From Paracoccaceae bacterium (GTDB lineage Bacteria > Pseudomonadota > Alphaproteobacteria > Rhodobacterales > Rhodobacteraceae), in NCBI GenBank assembly GCA_003447515.1, contig DLZA01000256.1, forward strand, positions 1 through 5,671: a stretch of DNA of 5,671 nucleotides, read 5' to 3'. Position numbers and translations under genes: made by a program. Of the stretch, positions 1 to 5,642 are shown one piece after another. The notes beneath the pieces were generated by a model that worked only from the letters and a program-made list of their open reading frames with translations, was not told the DNA's origin and did not search any database. How positions within the stretch are numbered: position 1 is the stretch's first letter; each line of letters opens with the position of its first letter.

Positions 1-27
1 GTCATGTGCGATAGCTGATCCTGACAT

Positions 28-46
28 TTTGGGTGACCTTTGGGTG
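28..46. repeat. TTTGGGTG direct repeat upstream of msrP
   Basis: Two exact copies of TTTGGGTG lie at 28-35 and 39-46, separated by ACC, so they repeat with an 11-base period. Tandem half-sites at one helical turn are the usual layout for OmpR/PhoB-family response regulators, and in E. coli msrPQ is controlled by such a regulator (HprR). The link here is inference only: the repeat is about 215 bases from the msrP start and no -35/-10 pair could be placed nearby. It may be chance. Confidence 0.2.
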
Positions 47-244
47 TTTGCTAAGAGAGTAAACATTTAAGTGTCTGCATTGCCAAATATGTGAAGTAGG
101 AGAGTGGTGCGAAGGATAAGTATTACGATTTTATAGGCACGTTTTAGCCTGATTTGGGGATTGCCTCCTTCCCAACAATGTTATGATAAAGGCATTTTGC
201 GTTGGAAATATGCCACCAGCACGCCATTTTAGGATGAGATCTAA

Positions 245-251
245 AAAAGGA
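245..251 (+). promoter_or_regulatory. Ribosome binding site deciding the msrP start
   Basis: AAAAGGA at 245-251 lies 9 bases before the ATG at 261. The upstream in-frame ATG at 183 has no comparable site, and the 26 extra residues it would add do not resemble an MsrP N-terminus. The site therefore favours 261 as the start. Confidence 0.6.
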
Positions 252-260
252 ACACAGCTT

Positions 261-1175
261 ATGACCCGTTTTAAGAGCGAGATAAAGTATTCGAGTGTGA
301 CGCCTCGGCAAGATTTTATGAACCGTCGTCAGTTGGTGGTTGGGTCTGCTAGTCTGGGTTTGACAGCTACAGTGGGTTTACCTTCGGCAGCCAAGACGGA
401 ATATGGAGCTGGGCTGGAACTGACGTCTTTTGAAGACGTAACTGGATATAATAATTTTTACGAGTTTGGTACGGATAAAGGTGATCCTGCGAAATATGCA
501 AGGGCGTTGACGACGGATCCTTGGTCTGTGGAAATTGGTGGATTGGTCAACAACCCTGGCAATTTTGCGTTGGAAGATATCTTGAAAGATATGACGCTCG
601 AAGAGCGCATCTACCGGTTCCGCTGTGTGGAAGCGTGGTCGATGGTCGTGCCTTGGGTTGGGTTTCAGCTTTCGGATTTGATTGCAAAGGCTGATCCACA
701 AGGCAGTGCTAAATATGTGGCATTTGAAACTCTGCTGCGGCCCGAGGAAATGCATGGTCAGAAAAACGCTTCTTTCCCTTGGCCTTATGTCGAAGGTCTG
801 CGTTTGGATGAGGCGATGCATCCGCTTACTTTTATGGCAACGGGGCTGTATGGTGAACCGCTGCCAAACCAAAACGGCGCACCTTTGCGCTTGGTTGTAC
901 CTTGGAAATACGGGTTTAAATCAATAAAATCCATTGTGAAAATTACGTTGACAGAAAAGGAGCCGCCCACGACTTGGAACAAACTGAACGCGCGCGAGTA
1001 CGGATTTTACAGTAATGTGAATCCGGAGGTGGACCATCCACGCTGGTCACAAACGTTTCATCGGATTATTGGATCAGGCTTGTTTGCTAAAAAGGAGCCA
1101 ACGCTGAAGTTCAATGGCTACGGTGAAGAAGTGGCGAGCCTGTACGACGGCATGGACTTGTTGAAGTTTTACTAG
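261..1175 (+). CDS. msrP: Protein-methionine-sulfoxide reductase catalytic subunit MsrP
   Basis: MsrP (formerly YedY) is a periplasmic molybdopterin enzyme of the sulfite oxidase fold that reduces methionine sulfoxide in exported proteins, receiving electrons from membrane-bound MsrQ. The product from ATG 261 is 304 residues. It begins with a Tat signal: a polar stretch including VTPRQDF, the twin arginine in NRRQLV (21-26), a hydrophobic segment to about 39, and a likely cleavage after SAA (42-44). [10 protein letters not shown] (119-128) carries Cys122, the expected molybdenum ligand. The YNNFYEFG motif (63-70), [16 protein letters not shown] (203-218) and [10 protein letters not shown] (219-228) match family cofactor-binding segments. 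Length and motif order are complete, so it should be functional. A longer form from ATG 183 and a shorter one from ATG 318 are open; the ribosome site favours 261. Its usual partner msrQ is not next door but 1.9 kb downstream. Confidence 0.95.
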   Translation: MTRFKSEIKYSSVTPRQDFMNRRQLVVGSASLGLTATVGLPSAAKTEYGAGLELTSFEDVTGYNNFYEFGTDKGDPAKYARALTTDPWSVEIGGLVNNPGNFALEDILKDMTLEERIYRFRCVEAWSMVVPWVGFQLSDLIAKADPQGSAKYVAFETLLRPEEMHGQKNASFPWPYVEGLRLDEAMHPLTFMATGLYGEPLPNQNGAPLRLVVPWKYGFKSIKSIVKITLTEKEPPTTWNKLNAREYGFYSNVNPEVDHPRWSQTFHRIIGSGLFAKKEPTLKFNGYGEEVASLYDGMDLLKFY

Positions 1176-1359
1176 ACGTTTAGCTTACAGTGCGGAATTG
1201 AGTGTCCAGCTTTTGAGTTTGGTGTTCTCGTTTGTGTCGGCAACGGGCTAACTATGTTTAGGTTATGGTGACGGCGGCGCCTTCTGAAGTTGTTTTGTGA
1301 CTGGAGTAGTGTAGGGCTAGCGCTTGTGAGGGCATGTAATGAAAATTGTAGTTTGAGGT

Positions 1360-1396
1360 CAATTAATTTGGGTTGCCTAGTGTGGTGAATTAATTG
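1360..1396. repeat. Inverted repeat CAATTAATT / AATTAATTG
   Basis: CAATTAATT (1360-1368) and AATTAATTG (1388-1396) are perfect 9-base inverted copies around a 19-base spacer. The 8-base core AATTAATT is itself palindromic, so it also occurs twice in direct orientation with a 27-base offset. This could be a pair of operator half-sites or a weak AT-only stem; no run of T follows, so it is not a terminator. Confidence 0.35.
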
Positions 1397-1736
1397 TCTG
1401 ATGTGGTGCGGTTGAATGCTTCAGTGCTAAGGCAGAAATGATGGATTTTGGCTAAAAGGCTATGCTTGTGATCGTTTTGGCACAAAGATCAAGCGCATCG
1501 GTAGGTCGAGACTATGTATCATGGCCCTTGCGACGATTCTTGGAGTAATTATCGCCTAAGTGCTAATTAACATTGTGTTTGGTAAAGTTTGTCATGGCAC
1601 AGGGCGGTTGGTTTTATTTATTTCGAAACTAACAATTATTGCGGGAGCTTAACGACTGTATTTTTGGAAATCTAAGAATTGCCGAAATGTGCTTTGCGTT
1701 TGTACGTTGCTGCACTAGATTTCAATTTGCACATCA

Positions 1737-1743
1737 AGGAAGG
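1737..1743 (+). promoter_or_regulatory. Ribosome binding site of the TPR gene
   Basis: AGGAAGG at 1737-1743 lies 5 bases before the ATG at 1749. It supports that start for the 420-residue TPR protein. Confidence 0.6.
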
Positions 1744-1748
1744 CCAGT

Positions 1749-3011
1749 ATGCGGCGCGATCGCTACGACAATCAAATCACCACTGAATCAGACGCAGCGC
1801 GAGATCATTACGTCATGGGTGTAGATCGTGTTTTGTCTGGTGCGGCGGATATGGCGACACCGTTTGAGGCGGCGATTGCCGCGGATGATAAATTTGTTCT
1901 TGGTTATTCGGGATTGGCACGAGCGCTGGCTCTCTCCAATGACATGAGTCGGGCAAAGGCTGCTTTGGCGCAGGCGATAAAGGTATCAAACGGTGCTACC
2001 ACGCGGGAGCTATCTCATCTAAATGTAATGCGGTTACAATTTGAAGGTCAGGCCGCCAAGGCTTTGGTGGCCTTGAAAGAACATGTGGCTTCCTATCCGC
2101 GGGATGCGATTATCGTGGGGCTAAGTACAGGTGTGTTTGGAATGATTGGGTTTTCAGGTCATAAAGGACGTGAGGCAGAGTTATTTGCGTTCACATCAAT
2201 GTTGGCTCCACATTACGGTGAAGATTGGTGGATGCTGACACAGCACGCGTTTTCGCTGTGTGAAGTGGGGAAATTGGCGGAAGCTGGCAAATTGGTTGAG
2301 CGTTCGCTTACTATAAAGCGGGATCATTCGCATGCAGCACATGTGCGGTCGCATGTTTATTATGAGGCAGGTAATCTTACTGATGGGATCAGATTTTTAG
2401 AAAACTGGATGCCTGGCTATAGTCGTGCTGGCATGATGCACGGACATTTAGCCTGGCATGTTGCGCTCTGGGCATTGGAGCAGGGTGACATGGACAAAAT
2501 GTGGGCTTGGGTTGATGAAGAGGTAAAGCCCGATGCATCCATTGGTTTGCCGATAAATATGATCACCGATACTGCGTCTATTTTGTATCGTGCGGAGTTG
2601 GCCGGGCAGGTGGTAGATCCTGTGCGTTGGCAACACATCAGTGAATACGCTTCCAAAGCGTTTCCCCGTGTAGGTAATAGTTTCGTTGACATGCATGCAG
2701 CACTGGCTCATGCGATGGCAGGACGACAGGATGAATTGGCCGACTACGTGGATGCGGCTAAAGGGTTTGCAGCTGATGTTGTGCAAGATTGCGCAAAGGC
2801 CTTTGAGGCCATCAGGCGACAGGATTGGGCCAGTGCTACAACTGCTTTGAGCAAGGCTTTGGTGGATGGCGCGCGGTTGGGTGGCAGCCGTGCACAGCGG
2901 GATTTGCTAGAGTATAGTTTGGTCAACGTGTTGTTGCGGCAAGGCAAAGGCGAAGAGGCTGAGCGCATCATTGGATTGCGCCGTCCATTGCGAGCCCATG
3001 GGGTACATTGA
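1749..3011 (+). CDS. TPR-repeat protein of the TTC38/StaR-like type
   Basis: The 420-residue product has no signal peptide or membrane segment and is built of helical pairs, so it is probably a cytoplasmic scaffold. The middle and C-terminal parts carry marks I associate with the TTC38/StaR-like TPR family: HAAHVRSHVYYEAGN (195-209), where a helix pair carries several histidines; HLAWHVALWALEQGD (233-247), the HxxWHxAL-type segment; DMHAALAHAMAGR (314-326); and GGSRAQRDLLEYSLV (378-392), close to the GGSxAQRDxxE stretch near the C-terminus of these proteins. The N-terminal part (15-80) reads as a TPR unit (AAxAxDxxFxLGYSGLARAL). The family occurs in bacteria, plants and animals; its biochemical role is not settled. 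Start at ATG 1749 is supported by AGGAAGG. It sits between msrP and msrQ, 87 bases upstream of msrQ on the same strand, so cotranscription with msrQ is possible; a role in methionine sulfoxide repair would be pure inference. Confidence 0.85.
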   Translation: MRRDRYDNQITTESDAARDHYVMGVDRVLSGAADMATPFEAAIAADDKFVLGYSGLARALALSNDMSRAKAALAQAIKVSNGATTRELSHLNVMRLQFEGQAAKALVALKEHVASYPRDAIIVGLSTGVFGMIGFSGHKGREAELFAFTSMLAPHYGEDWWMLTQHAFSLCEVGKLAEAGKLVERSLTIKRDHSHAAHVRSHVYYEAGNLTDGIRFLENWMPGYSRAGMMHGHLAWHVALWALEQGDMDKMWAWVDEEVKPDASIGLPINMITDTASILYRAELAGQVVDPVRWQHISEYASKAFPRVGNSFVDMHAALAHAMAGRQDELADYVDAAKGFAADVVQDCAKAFEAIRRQDWASATTALSKALVDGARLGGSRAQRDLLEYSLVNVLLRQGKGEEAERIIGLRRPLRAHGVH

Positions 3012-3057
3012 AACGCTTCTGATACTCGAGTTAGCCACGTGGATCTGCGTATTCTGC

Positions 3058-3086
3058 TGCAGGTTGGATGATAACGATGCAGGTTG
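3058..3086. repeat. TGCAGGTTG direct repeat upstream of msrQ
   Basis: TGCAGGTTG occurs exactly at 3058-3066 and 3078-3086, a 20-base offset (about two helical turns). The second copy ends just before the msrQ ribosome site. It could be a small duplication or paired regulator sites close to the start codon; the sequence alone does not decide. Confidence 0.3.
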
Positions 3087-3087
3087 T

Positions 3088-3092
3088 CGGAG
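3088..3092 (+). promoter_or_regulatory. Ribosome binding site deciding the msrQ start
   Basis: CGGAG at 3088-3092 lies 6 bases before ATG 3099. An in-frame TTG at 3084 would put this site inside the coding sequence, so 3099 is preferred over 3084. Confidence 0.6.
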
Positions 3093-3098
3093 AACATT

Positions 3099-3689
3099 AT
3101 GTCGTTGAACACTGTTGTGCAAAAAACCCCTGCTTGGACAATGTATATCTTATTGCTGTTTCCTGGTGTAGCCCTGTTTTGGAGTGTTTTGCGAGACCCT
3201 GGTCCGAATCCTGTGGAAAATTTGGAACATGGGTTGGGTGAATTTGCTCTGCGAATTCTTGTCTTAGGACTGTTGATTACACCGCTGCGGGATATGCTAA
3301 GATTGAATTTGATCAAGTTTCGTAGATCGATCGGGCTGATGGCTTTTTTTTATGTGTTTGCACATTTGGTGGTTTATCTGCTGCTTGATAAGCAGTTGAT
3401 GTGGAAGCCGATCATTAAAGATTTAACGCAGCGGCCCTATATAATTTTGGGGGTTGTTTCGTTTTTAATTTTATTATTGCTCGCAATAACGTCGAATAGT
3501 TGGTCCATTCGCAAACTGGGTACTGTGGTTTGGCGTAAACTGCATTGGTGGGTCTATGTGGCATGTTTTTTGGGCGTGACGCATTTCATTTTTTTAAAGA
3601 AGACATGGCAGGCGGAGCCACTGATCTATTTTGGTGTTTTTGTGGTTTTGATCGGTTACCGAGGTGTGAAGCATTTGCGTTCCGGTTAA
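3099..3689 (+). CDS. msrQ: Haem-binding membrane subunit MsrQ of the methionine sulfoxide reductase
   Basis: MsrQ (formerly YedZ) is an inner-membrane b-type haem protein of the ferric reductase-like superfamily that passes electrons from the respiratory chain to periplasmic MsrP. The 196-residue product has about six hydrophobic segments (roughly 13-31, 47-64, 78-98, 113-131, 146-166 and 174-188). Family marks are DPGPNPVENLEHGLGEFAL (33-51), TPLRD (61-65), FRRSIGLMAFFYVFAHL (74-90) with His89, and RKLHWWVYVACFLGVTHF (146-163) with His149 and His162; these three are the likely haem-ligand histidines. Length is typical and the frame is intact, including through a run of eight T's at 3343-3350. 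The TPR gene ends 87 bases upstream, and the minus-strand broken gene ends 5 bases beyond the stop. The gene is normally directly after msrP; here it is not. Confidence 0.95.
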   Translation: MSLNTVVQKTPAWTMYILLLFPGVALFWSVLRDPGPNPVENLEHGLGEFALRILVLGLLITPLRDMLRLNLIKFRRSIGLMAFFYVFAHLVVYLLLDKQLMWKPIIKDLTQRPYIILGVVSFLILLLLAITSNSWSIRKLGTVVWRKLHWWVYVACFLGVTHFIFLKKTWQAEPLIYFGVFVVLIGYRGVKHLRSG

Positions 3690-3694
3690 GCTCA

Positions 3695-4019
3695 CTAACT
3701 ATCGGTATCATGCAGGACTATAGAAACTTTTGAAATCATCTTTTGTGGAAGTTCAGATTTAGATGGTTCAACAAGTTCAGCATATTTTTTTAAAAGTGGT
3801 AAACATTTATTGTACGACCTCTGATCAGAGAAAATAGCAATAGTATAAATTCTATGACTACCGTCATCTTTTATGTCTTTTTTTTAGGATGACTCGCTCA
3901 AGACCATTTTCCTTGAACAATTTTAAATGTTCTGGAAAGTTTTCAACATGATTACTAGCTAATAGATCTGCCTCTTTCTTAGTAAGAAAAACATTTGTAA
4001 GAATCTGTATAACTTTCAA
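3695..4019 (-). pseudogene. AT-rich short gene of unknown function, frameshifted at a run of eight A's
   Basis: On the minus strand a TTG start (4019-4017), preceded by GGAGAGG, opens a 51-residue frame beginning MKVIQILTNVFLTKKEADLL and ending at TGA 3866-3864. If one A is dropped from the A8 run (T8 on the plus strand, 3878-3885) the frame continues as DIKDDGSHRIYTIAIFSDQ and on to TAG at 3697-3695, giving about 107 residues that read as one protein. The predicted pattern strand-helix-strand-strand-helix (VIQILTNVFL, EADLLASNHVENFPEHLKLF, LERVILKK, RIYTIAIF, YNKCLPLLKKYAEL) vaguely recalls dimeric alpha/beta-barrel proteins, but I do not recognise the family. A second short frame (minus 4077-3979, starting [10 protein letters not shown], 32 residues) overlaps upstream and may be a further displaced N-terminal piece. 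GC is about 30% (90 of 300 bases, 3721-4020, hand count), far below the neighbours, suggesting transfer. It could be decayed, or use slippage at A8. Confidence 0.5.
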
Positions 4020-4159
4020 GAAGCCTCTCCATTCCAAAGTTCTGTTGCACGGCTATTACTTTAAACCAGTAAATCATAGCATCTTCGCGTGGATTACGGT
4101 ATCGAGAAAAATTGCGTGCGCATCAGTGTGTTGATACAGTTTCAGATATGATCCCTTGC

Positions 4160-4165
4160 AAGGAG
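4160..4165 (+). promoter_or_regulatory. Ribosome binding site deciding the arsH start
   Basis: AAGGAG at 4160-4165 lies 6 bases before ATG 4172. In-frame ATGs at 4112 and 4148 lack such a site, so 4172 is preferred. Confidence 0.7.
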
Positions 4166-4171
4166 AGGCGG

Positions 4172-4873
4172 ATGGATGACCAGCCAAACATTGACCGTTC
4201 TGAATTCGAATTAATTGACTGTGCGAAACTGGGGGCCAAGCGGAATCCCCCTAAGTTCCTATTTCTATACGGGTCACTACGTACACTTTCTTACAGTAGA
4301 TGTGCCGCGGAAGAGGCTGCGCGGATTTTAACGGCCTACGGTGCTGAGTGTGAGTTATTTGATCCCAGGTATTTGCCATTGGTGGATAGTGAAGACGACA
4401 GCCACCCAAAAGTTGTTGAACTGCGCGAGGCTGCGATGCGATGTGATGGTATGGTTTGGTCTTCGCCTGAACGTCATGGATCCATGACCGGTTTAATGAA
4501 AACACAGATAGACTGGCTTCCCCTGAATTTGGGAGGAATGCGACCGACTCAAGGCAAAACTTTGGCAGTTATGCAGGTTTCTGGCGGTTCGCAAAGTTTC
4601 AACACAGTGAATCAGTTGCGAGTTTTAGGACGTTGGATGCGGATGATTACGATTCCAAACCAGTCCTCTATCCCAAAAGCCTGGCAAGAATTCGACAAGC
4701 AAGGCCGCCTGCGCGCAGGTCCGTATTACAATAGAGTGGTTGATGTGATGGAGGAGCTGATGAAATTCACCCTGCTAACCAGAGACCGGTCTGATTATCT
4801 GGTGGATCGCTATTCTGAGCGAGTCGAGTCGGCTGAAAGGCTGTCAAAGCGAGTGAATAAAGCCGACCCTTAG
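4172..4873 (+). CDS. arsH: Arsenical resistance flavoprotein ArsH
   Basis: ArsH is an NADPH-dependent FMN reductase of the flavodoxin-like fold; characterised members oxidise trivalent organoarsenicals such as methylarsenite to the less toxic pentavalent forms, and some reduce other metals or quinones. From ATG 4172 the product is 233 residues, the usual length. Seen in order: the FMN phosphate loop [12 protein letters not shown] (32-43), LFDPRYLPL (62-70), the flavin-contact segment [20 protein letters not shown] (96-115), [20 protein letters not shown] (124-143), [20 protein letters not shown] (147-166) and the C-terminal [14 protein letters not shown] (204-217). All family motifs appear intact. 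No arsR, arsB/acr3, arsC or arsM is present in the window, so it stands alone here; the AT-rich broken gene upstream suggests an accessory insertion. No operator or promoter was identified confidently in 4020-4160. Confidence 0.95.
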   Translation: MDDQPNIDRSEFELIDCAKLGAKRNPPKFLFLYGSLRTLSYSRCAAEEAARILTAYGAECELFDPRYLPLVDSEDDSHPKVVELREAAMRCDGMVWSSPERHGSMTGLMKTQIDWLPLNLGGMRPTQGKTLAVMQVSGGSQSFNTVNQLRVLGRWMRMITIPNQSSIPKAWQEFDKQGRLRAGPYYNRVVDVMEELMKFTLLTRDRSDYLVDRYSERVESAERLSKRVNKADP

Positions 4874-4990
4874 GGATGAAATGGCTTAAGTCGGTTTGAA
4901 CCAAGCTGTTTTTGACGGAATCAGTGTGTAATCGGCAACTTTTTGAACGAAGTAATTCGGAATCACGTTTCGTAGGGGGTGAGTCGGTGT

Positions 4991-5004
4991 TTGATTGTGA
5001 TGAA
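4991..5004. promoter_or_regulatory. FNR/CRP-family-like box
   Basis: TTGAT-TGTG-ATGAA matches the FnrL/FNR consensus TTGAT-N4-ATCAA at 9 of 10 positions. It lies about 215 bases upstream of the rRNA -35 and is not near any protein gene start, so a regulatory role is doubtful; a single near match can arise by chance. Confidence 0.15.
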
Positions 5005-5050
5005 TCGTGGAGTGCACCAAGGAAAGATTTACCAGATTCATTAACGAGTC

Positions 5051-5059
5051 TGTGGATAA
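5051..5059 (-). promoter_or_regulatory. Perfect DnaA-box match (TTATCCACA on the minus strand)
   Basis: The plus strand reads TGTGGATAA, the complement of the consensus DnaA box TTATCCACA with no mismatch. It is followed by an A/T-rich stretch and lies about 150 bases before the rRNA promoter. I see no second box nearby, so it is not enough to call an origin; it may serve DnaA-linked control of the rRNA operon or be fortuitous. Confidence 0.4.
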
Positions 5060-5207
5060 CTGTCTAAAATGCAGTGCTAAACTACCTGAGGACGGTAATT
5101 TTCATAAATCTTCTGAAAGGATTATGAAATTTTTAAAATATAACCCCTTAAAAATATGAAGCTTTTTGGTAATTTTAAAAAAAATACCTATTTCCGAAAA
5201 AAAGGGG

Positions 5208-5236
5208 TTGCGGGTCTGAGGTACTAACCCTAAACA
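5208..5236 (+). promoter_or_regulatory. rRNA operon promoter
   Basis: A -35 element TTGCGG (5208-5213), a 17-base spacer and a -10 element TAAACA (5231-5236) form a sigma-70-type promoter pointing at the rRNA leader, with transcription expected to begin near 5243. A-rich DNA lies just upstream (AAAAAAA at 5197-5203), in the place of an UP element. It is the only well-formed promoter I could place in the window. Confidence 0.6.
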
Positions 5237-5395
5237 CCCCCTTACCGAAAGCGAGCGACTTCAACAGTCGCAAGTCGGAGGTAAAAGAACTGGACACAGA
5301 TAGCATTAAGTGCTAGAAGTTAAGGCTCGAAAATAGAGACATTGAGCGGCGGGCGCGCCTGGAAGTAGAAGGCGCTTCGGTTATTTTTTGTCTCT

Positions 5396-5407
5396 GGCTC
5401 TTTGAAA
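5396..5407 (+). promoter_or_regulatory. boxA antitermination element
   Basis: GGCTCTTTGAAA closely matches the boxA consensus TGCTCTTTAACA (9 of 12 positions, including the whole GCTCTTT core). In rRNA leaders boxA binds the NusB-S10 (NusE) complex, allowing transcription past Rho-dependent stops. It follows directly after the 5335-5395 stem, and its placement in the leader confirms that an rRNA operon starts here. Confidence 0.75.
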
Positions 5408-5489
5408 TTGATAGTATCTGAAGAGATATGTGGGCGGTCAGGTTTCGTTTCGACGGACGGACTTCTACATATCAACTTACTAGACAGAC

Positions 5490-5501
5490 GGCCTTCGGGC
5501 C
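5490..5501 (+). other. GGCC-TTCG-GGCC tetraloop hairpin in the rRNA leader
   Basis: A perfect 4-bp GC stem closes a stable UUCG-type tetraloop, with GACA (5483-5486) and TGTC (5505-5508) able to extend it past a small internal loop. It has no T-run after it, so it is a structural or processing element of the leader rather than a terminator. Confidence 0.6.
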
Positions 5502-5624
5502 TAATGTCGATGATGTATAGTCAGCTTCACGTTTGTTGTGGTTCTTTGTTACTTTGGTAACTCAGACACATATACAAATATTAAGTGACCACTGATCGGT
5601 TCAGTAATGCCGGTTAGTGAGAAG

Positions 5625-5642
5625 TGACTTCGAAAGAAGTCA
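5625..5642 (+). other. TGACTTC-GAAA-GAAGTCA hairpin just before 16S
   Basis: A perfect 7-bp stem with a GNRA-type GAAA tetraloop ends about 27 bases before the expected 16S 5' end. Such a stable element so close to the mature end is likely relevant to folding or processing of the precursor; this is inference. Confidence 0.55.

Larger units (their letters stand above)
1176..1748. other. 573-base intergenic gap between msrP and the TPR gene
   Basis: No reading frame in this stretch has both useful length and a recognisable product. It holds an inverted repeat at 1360-1396 and short chance-sized frames, for example a 12-codon hydrophobic frame starting at the ATG in TATCATGGCC (about 1514). No clear terminator follows msrP and no confident promoter for the TPR gene was found. 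It could be the worn remains of a gene, as a gap this long is unusual inside an msr locus, but nothing in it is recognisable. Confidence 0.5.
4874..5207. other. Non-coding, AT-rich stretch before the rRNA promoter
   Basis: No plausible gene lies here. The first part holds a weak hairpin after arsH (GCTT 4884-4887, GGTT 4893-4896, AACC 4899-4902, AAGC 4903-4906, then five T's at 4909-4913), too poor to call a terminator firmly, and a DnaA-box match at 5051-5059. Bases from about 5100 to 5203 are strongly A/T-rich with A- and T-runs, ending directly before the rRNA -35 element, as expected for UP-element and upstream activating DNA. Confidence 0.55.

Noticed and set aside
2..70. Open frame at the left edge ending in DPDILGDLWVFAKRVNI and a TAA, possibly the tail of an upstream gene
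   Set aside because: Only about 22 codons are visible, which is open by chance in roughly one case in three, and the residues match nothing I recognise.
183..260. N-terminal extension of msrP from the ATG at 183
   Set aside because: It lacks a ribosome site, adds 26 residues ahead of a complete Tat signal, and ATG 261 has AAAAGGA at good spacing.
378..872. 164-codon minus-strand open frame inside msrP
   Set aside because: It lies opposite a clearly identified gene, has no recognisable motif and reads as low-complexity mirrored sequence.
1514..1552. 12-codon hydrophobic frame MALATILGVIIA followed by another hydrophobic stretch after the stop
   Set aside because: Too short, no ribosome site, and no supporting similarity; not enough to call a small membrane protein or a decayed one.
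1639..1824. 61-codon plus-strand frame overlapping the TPR start
   Set aside because: It has no motif and is out of frame with the well-supported TPR gene.
3035..3042. CCACGTGG palindrome after the TPR stop, considered as a terminator
   Set aside because: No loop and no following T-run; an 8-base palindrome is expected by chance at this scale.
2744..3316. 190-codon minus-strand open frame across the TPR and msrQ genes
   Set aside because: It overlaps two confidently assigned plus-strand genes and its translation has no family features.
3819..3830. Perfect 12-base palindrome CTCTGATCAGAG
   Set aside because: It falls inside the broken minus-strand coding sequence (FSDQRS) and has no promoter or second copy nearby, so it is probably incidental.
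4884..4913. Weak hairpin with five T's after arsH, considered as an intrinsic terminator
   Set aside because: The stem is two 4-bp pieces with a 5-base bulge and a 2-base loop, too unstable to list as a terminator.
5546..5576. Second rRNA promoter from TTGTTA and TATACA
   Set aside because: The spacer is 19 bases, the -35 is poor, and it lies downstream of boxA within structured leader.
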